In this document: positions 22,401 through 32,891 of the stretch, in pieces
Numbering within the stretch: the first letter of the stretch is position 1
Layout: each line of letters opens with the position of its first letter
From: Chrysaora quinquecirrha
Taxonomy: Eukaryota > Cnidaria > Scyphozoa > Semaeostomeae > Pelagiidae
Assembly (NCBI GenBank): GCA_014526335.1
Contig: JACTAT010000033.1
Coordinates: forward strand, 873,072-937,071
Direction of reading: 5' to 3'
DNA: 64,000 nucleotides
Made by a program: the position numbers and the translations under genes
The notes under the pieces: model-generated
Told to the model about the DNA's origin: nothing
Seen by the model: only the letters and a program-made list of their open reading frames with translations
Database searches by the model: none

Positions 22401-23111
22401 ACAAGTTATAGTCAAGCTCAAAATTCGATTGACATGTGTTTTTGTTTTGTTTCAGGTTGTAAGGAAGCAAGGGACCTTGGATACAAAGCTAGTGGCGTTT
22501 ACAAAATTTCAAGCAACGAGTTTCCCAGTCAATGGCTGTCAGTGTATTGCGACATGGCAACTGATGGAAATGGCTGGATTGTATTCCAAAGAAGAATAGA
22601 CAACGCTGTTAGCTTTGATAGAACCTGGAGTGAATACAGAAAGAGGTTTGGAGTGATAACTGGCAATTATTGGCTAGGCCTTGATAATTTGCATATCTTG
22701 GCTGCACCAGGCAAAGGCGCTGTTTTGAGAGTCGATTTAAGGCATCGTGATGATACCAACAAAGTTTATGCATATTACAGCACGTTTGAGATTGGTAACG
22801 AGGCTGATGGATATCGATTAAAAATTGGTGGTTACGCAGGCACTGCTGGGGATGGTCTAGCACTCCATAATAACATGAAATTTACCACAAAGGATCGGGA
22901 TAATGATGCTTATATACCACAAAACGCTGCATATAACTGCGCAGTGATGTTCAAAGGAGGTTGGTGGTTTAACGCATGTCATGAGGCGCATCTCAATGGC
23001 CTTTATCCACCCAGCACACCATCAAATGAGCCTAAGACAATGTCTTGGCTAAAGTTAAAGAATGCACATGGGAACATCATGTTTTCAGAAATGAAACTAA
23101 GATATCCTTAA
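19467..23111 (+). CDS. Fibrinogen-related protein A (apple-EGF-FReD), start not intact
   Basis: Secreted, lectin-like fibrinogen-domain protein by family. Exons 19467-19785 (PAN/apple; ends ACATTG|GTAAAG, phase 0), 21602-21701 (EGF-like, six cysteines, 100 nt, phase 1) and 22456-23111 (fibrinogen C-terminal domain, stop 23109-23111). The fibrinogen exon keeps YCDMATDGNGWIVFQRR, calcium-loop DRDND and the NCAV...GGWWFNACH pocket. In paralogue B the signal peptide is read continuously from an ATG (24695). Here the matching ATG (19443) is followed in frame by TAA because two bases are missing, and the correct frame has no ATG. TTCTTAACAG just before 19467 could act as an acceptor from an unseen upstream exon; otherwise this copy is 5'-defective. 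Confidence 0.85.
20157..20380 (+). mobile_element. MITE, 'CATGGACAAAAT' family, copy 2
   Basis: Ends ACGATTTTGGACAAAAT and TTTTTGTCAATGATTGTA, the same family as 7452-7709. It lies in intron 1 of gene A immediately before the foldback element and is absent from the intron of gene B. Confidence 0.65.
20389..20867 (+). mobile_element. Foldback element with minisatellite arms, copy 1
   Basis: A 479-bp palindrome bounded by CACGTCAGCGAATCTATAAT and the complement of CACGCTAGCGAATCTATAAT, with 5-bp target duplications AGACC (20384-20388, 20868-20872). Each arm is an array of (C/G)TACTGTGGTGGATAAT-type units, and a short unique centre separates them. A second copy is at 37127-37669. Confidence 0.85.
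21118..21541 (+). mobile_element. Long-TIR MITE
   Basis: Arms of about 85 bp: AATAGACCATTTCAACTAAG at the left is answered by CTTAGTTGAAATGGTCTATT at the right, and both contain the complement pair of CGAGGCC and AATTTTCAATTT. It is present in intron 1 of gene A only. Confidence 0.8.
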
Positions 23112-24694
23112 GCTAAACGACCAGAAATAGCATTTACTTTCTATCTTACACATGTCACAAGACTTACACATGTCGCAAGTTCGTTTTGATATTTCTACTT
23201 TTTGGTGTCTCTCAATTTCAATTTGGAGTTGGTGATCGCTAGTCGCTACACCAAAATTTGCCAATAAGCTTCCTTGATTCGAAGTCAGGGAATTTAAGAT
23301 AAATCTCGGCTCTAAACTCATTTTTGAAAAGTTTGTAAATTCGTAGTTTAGAATTATTTTTGCTATGCAGTCAGCTGTAGCATCAGTGAAACTTGTATAA
23401 ATCCTCAACTGAAGTAGAGATGCCCCCTAGTTATTTCTCTAGCTCTGGACCACTGGTTGTGCACGAATTCCTGACAAAAAGACTAAGAGAAGAATGAACT
23501 TGCCAAGACTGGACTCGCACTTTAAAAGAAAGCGCTGAAGATAAAACAAAAGAACAATAAGTCCCCTTCAATTTTTTGCCCCCCCCTAGTTTTATCCCCT
23601 TAAAAGAGGCCCTGTTTTGCGCTATTGATTCTTAAAAATTTCGTTAAATTTCTCAAGAGTCATTTTAAATAATATATTACTAGAGATTTCACTTGCGCTA
23701 AGGATAACAAATGCTAGTTTTTCCAAGCTAAAACTCTACGTCAAATAATCATGCATATCGTATATGCAACTATCCTGGCATAATCACAAGTATTGTGAAT
23801 TGCATGGCTTGGTATCAAGTGTTGTTGCTATAGCAGATTAGAAATCAACAGCTATATAAGCATTGCATGACACAAGGCTATTCAATAGTCAATTATCAAT
23901 GAGTAAAATAAGCAATTCTTATTAGAGCTTAGAGATTTTGTATTTAACTTCACGGTTTTTGATTAAGTATTATGCATGTCCAGCAAAGAACCATTCAAGG
24001 TTTACATGGTAATAACATAGAAAAAATATCGAATTAGGACATCATTACTTATTTATGATTTACCAAGCAATTACTTTCACTGGTTAACTTGTCAAACATT
24101 ACTCTACACGTACAGAAAGAAGAAGAGATTATAGTTTATATCAGATTAAGGCTGTTTCTACTGTTCTATCCAGACGCAAGATGTTCTTTCTTAAGACGTA
24201 AGTTTGACTATCTTGACTACTTATTTCCATGTTGATTTTCTCTACATCTCTAAGAAAAGCAAATTATTCCAACGATGTCACGACACCGACCAGATGAAGA
24301 ATTTCTATGTAGTTTCCTCTACAAAGTACAAACGGAGCTACACATTTCTTCATAAGAACAACCTTTCTATGAAACACCAGGCTGAGAGTTGGGTCAAATT
24401 TTTCTGTTAGCTTAGGAACTACTTTTAAGTTAACTATATAGCTACAAACTGCAGGTGTAACGTCCTTGTTCTGAAACACACTTTAAAAGTGTTGGTGTGA
24501 AGGGAACGGGGGTGATAAGGCAATGTAATACTAGTCCAAGATTATAGGCTGAGAATAGAGATAAGTATTCTTAGGTAAACAACGCATATATGCACACAGT
24601 TGAAAAGATGTTCCTGCATTTTAATTATAAGATTTAGCTATAATGCAACATATTGGCTATAATTTTAGCACTGTTTGCGCCCGTCTTATTGAAA

Positions 24695-27399
24695 ATGAAT
24701 TTTCATGCCTTTCTTTTTAGAATTGCACTTATTCTTTGCTGTTGTCTGTCATCATGTCACATTTTGCGTTTACCTTGCAAAGAAGTTGGGGAGTTCAGCG
24801 TTATCAAAGAAAACTTTGCGTTACCAGGCCATGTCATTGCTACATTTCAAAGCTTAACTGTAGCTGAATGTGAGCATAAATGTCTTTTGAACAACCAGTG
24901 CAAGTCGATTAATACAGAGAAAGGAGATAAAACTTGTGAACTCAATTCAAAAGCAATCATTCATCTATCTACCGGAGAAAACGCCTTGGTGGCAAAGCAA
25001 AATTGGATTTACAAATCAACTGATTACAGCGAGACATTGGTAAAGCATTTGGTTTTTCTGAATTTTAAAGTGGAAATTAAGCTTATACTTTCATACTTTA
25101 CATTTGTGTTATGTTTTCTAATATTCGTTTTAGTAGTCCTCGTAGTAATCCGTGCGATGTCTGAAAAAGCTTGCCACCAAATTACCAGTTTACTCTATAT
25201 TGGGTGATGTTGAATTCGAACCACACTCATTATTAAGTTTCTAGCTACTGCCAGTTAGGCATCCTGGATCTAAAACGTTTTCTAGGGGAGAGGCCCCAGA
25301 TCCCTTTAGATATTTCCTCCTATGATTTGCGTTTTAATAATGACGTTTTGGGCATCTAGCCATCCTCAAAACCTATAGTCTGGGTCAGCTCTTCCAGTGC
25401 TATCGTTTCAGTGGCATTTTAGCAAGGTTTGAAGGCATTGTAATCGATAACATGCTCTGTCAATTTTTAATTCAAACTAACGAAATACACTATACAAATA
25501 ACTGGCTGAATTTTAGTGTAAATGATGCATTTGCGTTAATGATTGTTTCATTCCTTTTCAGAATGGAGAAAACTGTAATTTTTTCAAGCCTTGCCAGGCA
25601 GGAAAAGTTTGCATGGACACTTGCGAATGCACTGGCTACAAATGCATACCAGGACTTAAGGGTAATAACATATACTGCATTCAAATTCTTTTAGCTTTGA
25701 TGCGATGCCGATGCAGCAGGTACCACTGAGTCAGTGGTGTTAAGCGTCTTTACTATACATTTAGGCCATTTGGGCCTAGTTCATGCGTCGGAGTTCTGCC
25801 GCAGCGAATTTAATTAATGTGTGAACCTCTTCGCCCTTATTTCGTCATCGCTGCGGCTGTAGATTCATCATTCGAAGTTAAACCAGTTACAGGTGCAGCT
25901 AGGGCATTTTATGCGGCAGAGCTGCTGAAGTAATGGCGCATTTAGCATGAACTTTTGTATTTGTTTCTCAGCTATGTAATAGTGATAGTAATGCGGAATA
26001 AAATGGACACTTTGAAATTGTTCATGGCTTCATTTTAATTTGCTGCAGAATAACTTCAATGGAAGAACTAGGCCTTATTGATTAATGTAACTCGGCATAG
26101 CAAGGTAGCAAATGCAAGCATCAGCCGTGATGCAAAGAAAAAACCGCTGAAAAGCAACAACTGGCACTCATTACAGCAGCCTATGATGCTATATAAGCAA
26201 CGAATTGAGATGTGTTTAAATTAGTTACTTCTTTATAGGTATATATCTTTTATCATTTATCAGCTTTTTATCAGCTTGTACCATAACGCAAAGCAATATT
26301 TCTTCGCTAAAACAAAATCCGATTCATCGCAACCACATTCCGCATGTTTTAACTGAAGCTGTTCGGCCTACAGAATCACCTTGCATCATCAGACTTACAA
26401 ATACCAAAACTCTTTACATTTTCTTGGGCTCACGTCAATAACAAGATTTCAATTATTTTGTATGAAAAATGGTGCAATAAACCATTAAAGAAGGGTGTTC
26501 ATCTCCTTAAGAAAAAAGGATGCCAGCAATTTTATGGAAGCTCTTATTGAACAGTTTTTGCAAAAAGCTGAATAACGATTGCTTAACGACTTTTGTTGAA
26601 CAACATTCTTATACAAGTCAAAAAAATCATATTTAAAACATTGAAAGTGAGGAACCTGAATTGTTCGCAGCAGTACAAGCAGAGTATAATAATTCATTCT
26701 CGAAATTCGAGTGACATGTATTTCTATTGTATTTCAGGTTGCAAGGAAGCAAAGGATCTTGGTTACAAAGCTAGTGGGGTTTACAAAATTTCAAGCAACG
26801 AGCTTCCTAGTCAATGGCTGTCAGTGTACTGCGACATGGCAACTGATGGAAATGGCTGGATTGTATTCCAACGAAGAATCGACAACGCAGTTAGCTTTGA
26901 TAGAACCTGGAGTGAATACAGAAAGGGTTTCGGAGCAATAACTGGCAATTATTGGCTAGGCCTTGATAATTTGCATATTCTAGCTGCACCTGGCAAAGGC
27001 GCTGTTTTGAGAGTCGATTTAAGGCATCGTGATGATACCAACAAAGTTTATGCATATTACAGCACGTTTGAGATTGGTAACGAGGCTGATGGATATCGAT
27101 TAAAAATTGGTGGCTACACAGGCACTGCTGGGGATGGTCTAGCATTCCATAATAACATGAAGTTTACCACAAAGGATCGGGATAACGATAATGAAAATTT
27201 TGACAATGAGAATGTTGAAGATAACTGCGCAGTGAAGTTCAAAGGAGGTTGGTGGTTTAACGCATGTCACCAGGCGCATCTCAATGGTCTTTATCCACCC
27301 AACACACCATCAAATGACGCTAAGACAATGTCTTGGTTTAAATTGAAAAGTGCACATGGGAACATCATGTTTTCAGAAATGAAACTGAGATATCCTTAA
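24695..27399 (+). CDS. Fibrinogen-related protein B (signal-apple-EGF-FReD)
   Basis: Exons 24695-25039, 25562-25661 and 26738-27399 give a 368-residue secreted protein. Residues about 1-22 are a signal peptide (MNFHAFLFRIALILCCCLSS). About 27-110 form a PAN/apple-like domain (CEHKCLLNNQC, CELNSKA). Residues 116-148 form an EGF-like module with cysteine order C-C-C-C-C-C. Residues 149-368 are a complete fibrinogen C-terminal domain with YCDMATDGNGW, WLGLDNLH, calcium-loop DRDND, and GGWWFNACHQAHLNG ending in LRYP. Family members bind acetylated or carbohydrate ligands or other proteins outside the cell; the ligand here is unknown. It is a tandem duplicate of gene A. The main protein difference from A is the loop between DRDND and NCAV. 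Confidence 0.94.
25764..26074 (+). mobile_element. Harbinger-like MITE in intron 2 of gene B
   Basis: Inverted ends share GGCCTAGTTC and CTGC(C/A)GCAG; TTA lies at both borders (25761-25763, 26075-26077). The matching intron of gene A lacks it: the flanking GATGCAG and CATAGCAAGG motifs lie close together there (21720-21810). Confidence 0.65.
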
Positions 27400-28091
27400 G
27401 CTAAACTGTCGGTAATTTCATTTACTTTCTATCTTTATTTTGAAACACACAGATTTCTATGATTGAATTGCCACTTAAATTATAAATAATAATGACACTA
27501 ATAATAGAAACATTAAAACATTAAAACATTAAAAATTATCATTTTCATGATTATGAAAATATTGTTACTTTTATAAGTATTGTTGTTATCAATAAGTGAT
27601 TACATTTAATATCATTGTATTATAATTATAACACAATCTACTGTATTGGCAGAGTAAAATTAGCTAAGATGTAGAGTGCTTATTTACATTATAATACAGG
27701 TGACTAAAGCCAACTATAATAAGTGTTAACAAATATTGAAGAAAAGGCGATAAACGACAAAAGATATCATTATCAACCATCAAGATAAATGTTGAAAAAA
27801 TTAATCCCAACGATAGGATAAAATTTCTGGAAGACTCTGTAGTCGCGCTGAATGCCATTCCATGTTTGATTCTTTTCTTAAATTCGAGAAAGGAAGTTAA
27901 ACTCTTGACTTGATACATGAAGGAAGGCCTCGCCTTAATAAAGGTATTCTAAATCCTAAGTTCTCAGTTCCACAGGACCACAGACCACTATTTATAGAAT
28001 GAGGCCCAAAATCATTGTCATTTGATTTTTTACATTGTTCACTTTTGCATATTTTGATCGTTGGCACTTGTAAATCCTTTTCATGTACACT

Positions 28092-28470
28092 AAGGCCTGG
28101 ACTCCATATCGTCCTAAGTGACGTCATTGATGATATGGGAAAATGCTTTAAAGCATGTCCCCGTCGCGGATCAGATAAAAGTTGAAATTGTCTCAACTAT
28201 TTTCGCAGTCCCTTAGCTACGATGTAATGGCAACATGAATTGTAATATGGTAACATGTCTTGTGATTTTCGCTATTTGCGGCATCGATTGGGACATGCAA
28301 AAATTCCCCATATCACCGATGAGCGCTTACAAAAAACAACTACTTGAGGATTATCCTTTGCGACCCCGTCGCTTACGATAATATGGGAACATGAACATCG
28401 CCGTCACGACGGGGACACGATGGGGACGCGTCCACGACGCTTATGACGACATGGAAACCAGAACAGCGCC
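28092..28470 (+). mobile_element. TIR element, GGCCTGGACTCCATATCGTC ends
   Basis: The left CTGGACTCCATATCGTCCTA resembles the complement of the right CTGGTTTCCATGTCGTCATA. GACGGGGAC, GACCCCGTCGC and related GC-rich motifs recur inside. The borders are approximate. Confidence 0.6.
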
Positions 28471-28902
28471 GTAATTTTTAAAATTTGTTAAGAATTACAT
28501 TATTGAAAACTGTATGTGATTCAAAGTACACGTTTATTGTTTGATATTTCAGCACTGTCTATTAAGATTCTCATGCTTATGTTATTTTACGCTTTTGTTA
28601 CGCTATGCTTAGGTCATTTTAAGCTTATATTATGTTTGCTGATACTGAACTATATTGTTTACGTAATTTGGTCAAGAAATTTTAAAGTCACCAGCGCCAT
28701 GACATTAGTCATCGAGGGTACCTTGAAGGATCGAAAATTTATCGTCAAGTAATAGATAGGTAGGACTGTTGCTCAAATTAGAGACAGCACGTAAATTTAC
28801 GCTGCATTATTACCATAACTTGTGACAGTAAATAATACTTTTGCAAAAGCTCAGCTGAAAGTGTATAGACATACACATATACAAACACAAAACGTATACA
28901 AA

Positions 28903-28966
28903 ATGTCAAATTTAAATTTAAATTTAAATTCAAATTCAAATTTAAATTTAAATTAAATTTTAAATT
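28903..28966 (+). repeat. Hexanucleotide repeat (AAATTT)n
   Basis: About ten self-complementary AAATTT/CAAATT units; it could extrude as a cruciform. Confidence 0.9.
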
Positions 28967-29371
28967 GGCATAAAAAATAACAATAAAAAGACAAACATTT
29001 TCTTTTACTTTGATGAACCTCTGAATGGCTGGATGAAATATTAGAAATCTTTTTTGTATCTTGTATTGCACCTTTACTACTGTTAGCTTATTTTACCCAT
29101 CCTCATAGCCAGTTTCCGAAGATCTGACGAAATATATTGGGATAAGTGTTCTTGCTCTTTTCTATCTATCTAACCTACAGTTTGAGCCAGTACCTTACAT
29201 TATTTGTGTCAAGAATTAAAATTTTCCATTTACAGTTGAACTTCTGACTGTATCTTAAATTTTGGAGTCTGAGGAGGCTTTGAACAATATTTATTTTCTG
29301 ATGTTCCCAAACCATCCCGCTAGACCACTCACATTCATGGTAATGTATTTCCAGCTCTTAAGCCATGCTTC

Positions 29372-30335
29372 TATCGGCCTACGATAATATAGAACTAACG
29401 CCAAATAGTTGTCAGTCTTGTAACTGCTAACTTATGTCGACATGTCGACAACTAGTCAGATCTTATAGGATACAGTTGATCGCGGTCGCAATAGCGCTCA
29501 TGTCGACGGGAATCGGTTTTCAACTAATCGTAGAACATGCCCAACTTTCTGGAACTATGTGCATCGACTATGAGCACTATGAGCACAAAACGCCGTTCAC
29601 CGACTATGAACACAAAAAGGAACCAGTTGCCAAACTAGTTGCTATAGAGTGCTGTTTGTGCGCAATAACATAAGCTTGGCTTGGCTTTACAGGCATGATG
29701 AAGAAGGAGATAAGAGTATGGCATTGAAGTACTCGAGTCTGTAACAAAAGATGCAACATACTACAATTTAACTAAGACACTTAGGTTTTTGTCGATATTG
29801 CCCACACTCATAACTAGTTGCAGACTGCTAGTCGGCGATTTTGGAACCAATTTATCAAAACCCAGTCGATATACTTAAGCACTCTGGCAACTATTTCCTT
29901 TTTTACGGAAACTAATCGGCGCACAGTAGTACCAAAAATTTAACTGCCAATAGTTGCGAAGTGATTCCCGTCAGCCACAGTCGACATAGGTTTTCTTGCA
30001 ACTGCGATGAACTGTATCCTTATTATAAGTTCTGACTAGCTGTTGAGAAGTCTGTTGGAATATACGGGAATGTGACTCGTTATATTGATTGACATTATTG
30101 ACTCATGCTGTGAGCACATGTTTTGTTCATTGCTGAATTTTGCTTCCTTCTTGGTTCTGTTGGTCTTGTGTATGATCGTACGATATGCTGTTAGATTCGA
30201 TTAGTTTAAACTGTACATCTTACTGTAAGTTATTGCATTTATCGTGTCTAAAGTACCGGTAATAATTTCAATAAAATCAGCATAAGTTATCAGTTATGAT
30301 TAATTGGCGTTAGTTCTGTCGTATCGTAGGTCGAC
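29372..30335 (+). mobile_element. TIR element, CCTACGATA..AGAACTAACGCC ends
   Basis: The left end CCTACGATAATATAGAACTA pairs with the complement of TAGTTCTGTCGTATCGTAGG at the right. Short motifs around CAACTAGTC and GTCGACAT recur near both ends. A truncated relative is at 42786-43035. No supported ORF. Confidence 0.7.
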
Positions 30336-30392
30336 ATACGCCAGTTTTACGTCAGCAGTAAGCTGAAAAGTGAGACATGGGGCAAATTAAAG

Positions 30393-30979
30393 CCAGGCGC
30401 AAACCGTGCCAACAGAACATGTTGTGCTTTGCTATAGACGTTGGCCTAATAAACAACATGTTGTTGACAAAACGTGTTTCCTAAACACCTCCGCAAACCG
30501 TGCCAAAATTGTTGGCCAACATGTTGGCAGCGTTTGCTATAGATGTTGGCCCAATAAACAACATGTTGTTGGCAAAATAATGTTGGCCAACATTTTCAAA
30601 CATGTTTAAATATGCTGGCCAACATTTTCATCGATTTCAACAAAATTGATGTGCTGCTAAGGTTTGCTGTGTCTCGCCAACATGTTGGCACAACATTTTC
30701 AATTTCAGTCGTTATTTCCGAGACACTAAAATGAGTAATAGATTTAAGCTGGCGGTTTGAGTTGAAACACGAGTTTTTCTTCTCGGTCGTCAACAAAAAG
30801 AGCGTGCAATAAACTAATAGCTGCTTCCTTTTCGGTCATGCTTGCAAAAGACAATTTGTAGAAGACGTCAGCAACCCAAAACTTCCTAGATGTTGTGATG
30901 GTATGGCAAACCGTACCAACGTGTTGGCCTTTTTTCAGCCAACATGTTGGCCAACACTGTTGGCACGGTTTGCGCCCGC
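30393..30979 (+). mobile_element. TIR element with CCAACATGTTGG repeats
   Basis: Ends GGCGCAAACCGTGCCAACA and TGTTGGCACGGTTTGCGCC. The left subterminal block of about 90 bp is tandemly doubled (GCAAACCGTGCCAA occurs at 30399 and 30492). The self-complementary CCAACATGTTGG is repeated at both ends. Confidence 0.8.
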
Positions 30980-31591
30980 TTTTCGTTCGACTGATGACTG
31001 CTCGTTGCAGTGCAAAAAAAAGAAGAGGCTTTACGTAAAATGTGTTTGGTTTTTGAGGTGCATTTCCCGGGGTATAGCCAGTTCATTTCTCATTGGCTGG
31101 AGATATGTCATACCTTCTATTGTTTAGCATAACTAAGGGAGTTAGGCACATGTGATTGGTCAGTACGTATGATACCACTGAGAGGTATACAAGGGAAATG
31201 TATCCTGGGAGAATTTATGCGGCATCTGTGTCATATATGGAATACGCAAGGTTGCAGATAGCGAAAAGGGGCCCGATTAACTGTAGTTCACACTACGCCA
31301 GAACTTTTAATGCGTTTAAGATTTAGGAGGAACGTCCGGCTTTTTTATTTATGCTACAAAACGTCTAATTTGTTATTTTTTTCTTGACTGAAGACGCTCA
31401 ATGTTAAATCAGAAGCCACAAATAGTCTTATCCAATCGCGAGGTTCGCCTCTAGCAGGTTCTCTTGAATCTTTGATTTAACAAATGCAATCAATTTTGCA
31501 ACATTCAAATCAATTCTATTGAATGCGACTTAATGAAAACAAGCTATAAATTGCACTAAATGATATAAACAAAAATTTCCTAACTATAGTA

Positions 31592-32001
31592 CACGCAGTT
31601 TCTTTTACAAGCAACTTCGCTCGAGTCTAGTTAAAAAAGTTGCTTATTTTTGGACCTCTTATGGCCACCTTTTAGTAGACAAAGTTGCTTAGTGGTTTCT
31701 TAATTATAACTGTATATTTTTGCCCTAAGAATAGTACAGAGGCTAGACAGCACAATTTAGTACTGTTAGCTTTTTAGGCAACATAAAGCAGACTTTATCA
31801 TATAGAGACTTTGTATTGAAAGTTAAACGAAAACCCCTCGATGAAATACTTCACGTAATGAGTAACACTCGGTTGATATGCCAGTTTAGATGGCAAATGA
31901 ATGGAAATAGCTTCTATTTTGATCAATCCTCGGTTGCTTGCAGTGATATAATTTATTTAAAATGTAAAATGCTGCTTAGGTTTTTCTCTTGTGGTACTAT
32001 A
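31592..32001 (+). mobile_element. TA-target MITE, 'GTTGCTTA' subfamily, 3' truncated
   Basis: Starts TA|CACGCAGTTTCTTTTACAAG and is colinear with 1309-1720. The right terminus is lost where the sequence joins a flank repeat (CTTTTCGGATTTTTCGG). Confidence 0.75.
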
Positions 32002-32454
32002 CGCTTTTCGGATTTTTCGGATGAACTAAATTTCGCTGTTCGAATAGGAAGGTATAACTATAGCAAAGTTTTTTTAGAAAAATTATTATTTTTTCTCGAT
32101 GCAAGACGGTCTCAAAGGAGATGCCGGGAATATTCTTATCTACATTTGAGGTTCTCTTATAGCAGGTGCTTCAAATCCTTGATTCAACAAATGCAATCAA
32201 TTTTGCAACAGTTAAATCAATTCTATTGAATGCGACTTAATGAAACAAGCTATAAATTGCTACAAATGATAAAAAAACAATTTCCTATCAATAGTATGTA
32301 AATCTTGTCTACTTAGCATTTTTACGCTTTTCGGATTTTTCGGATCAACTAAATTTCGCTGTTCGAATAGGAAGGTATAACTATTGCACAACGTCTCGAT
32401 TGTTCTTTCAAAAATTATTATTTTTTCTCGATGCAAGACGGTGTCCGAGGAAGG

Positions 32455-32640
32455 TGGTGAAAGGTGAAATGGTGTTTTAGCGCCAGTCGCTAGGTTCTCA
32501 GTAGTAGGTTAACTAATCGAGACCTTGACCCTGGCTTTGACGCTACTGTGGCTGGGCTCGAACCCTGAGCACACAGAGCTTCTGACATCACGAGTCAGCT
32601 GGATTACACCACGACGCCACAGCACCTTCAGAGGGAGATG
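32455..32640 (-). mobile_element. tRNA-derived SINE, second family, copy 2
   Basis: Colinear with 12490-12690; B box GGGTTCGAGCCCAGCC on the minus strand. Confidence 0.75.
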
Positions 32641-32891
32641 CCGCAAATATTCTTATCTACGGTGAGGTTCTCCTATAGCAGGTGCTTCTAATCCTTGATT
32701 CAACAAATGCAATGCATTTTGCAACAGTTAAATCAATTCTATTGAATGCGATTTAAAAAAAACCAATAAATGAAAAACAAAATGTTCCTAGCAACAGCAA
32801 ACAAATCTTGTCTACCTAGTACACTTAAGCTTGTGGATTTTTCGGATCTAATAGATTTCTTTCTTCGTAGAGGAAGTTAAGGTATTGAGAA

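Larger units (their letters stand above)
16270..23111 (+). repeat. Segmental tandem duplication, left unit (A)
   Basis: Starting near TAGATTTCAC (16302) the sequence is colinear with the block beginning near 23690, through the 5' flank, apple, EGF and fibrinogen exons. The left unit is about 7 kb and the right about 3.7 kb; most of the difference is transposons present only on the left. Identity is high in the exons and lower, but recognisable, in introns and flank. Confidence 0.8.
31380..32885 (+). repeat. Partly triplicated 5' flank of gene C
   Basis: The block with ACAAATGCAATCAATTTTGC and ATTCTATTGAATGCGA occurs near 31490, 32190 and 32705. The block GGATTTTTCGGAT followed by an AAGGTATAACTAT-like end occurs at 32010, 32338 and 32838; the last lies just before the gene C ATG (32892). 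A MITE (31592-32001) and a SINE (32455-32640) are inserted between copies. Confidence 0.75.

Noticed and set aside
28516..28752. Small hydrophobic membrane protein
   Set aside because: 78 codons of AT-rich sequence reading Leu/Ile/Phe; no initiator context, homologue or splice signal seen.
31816..32229. 137-codon plus-strand frame upstream of gene C
   Set aside because: It runs from MITE interior into the repeated flank; the frame is not kept in the other flank copies.
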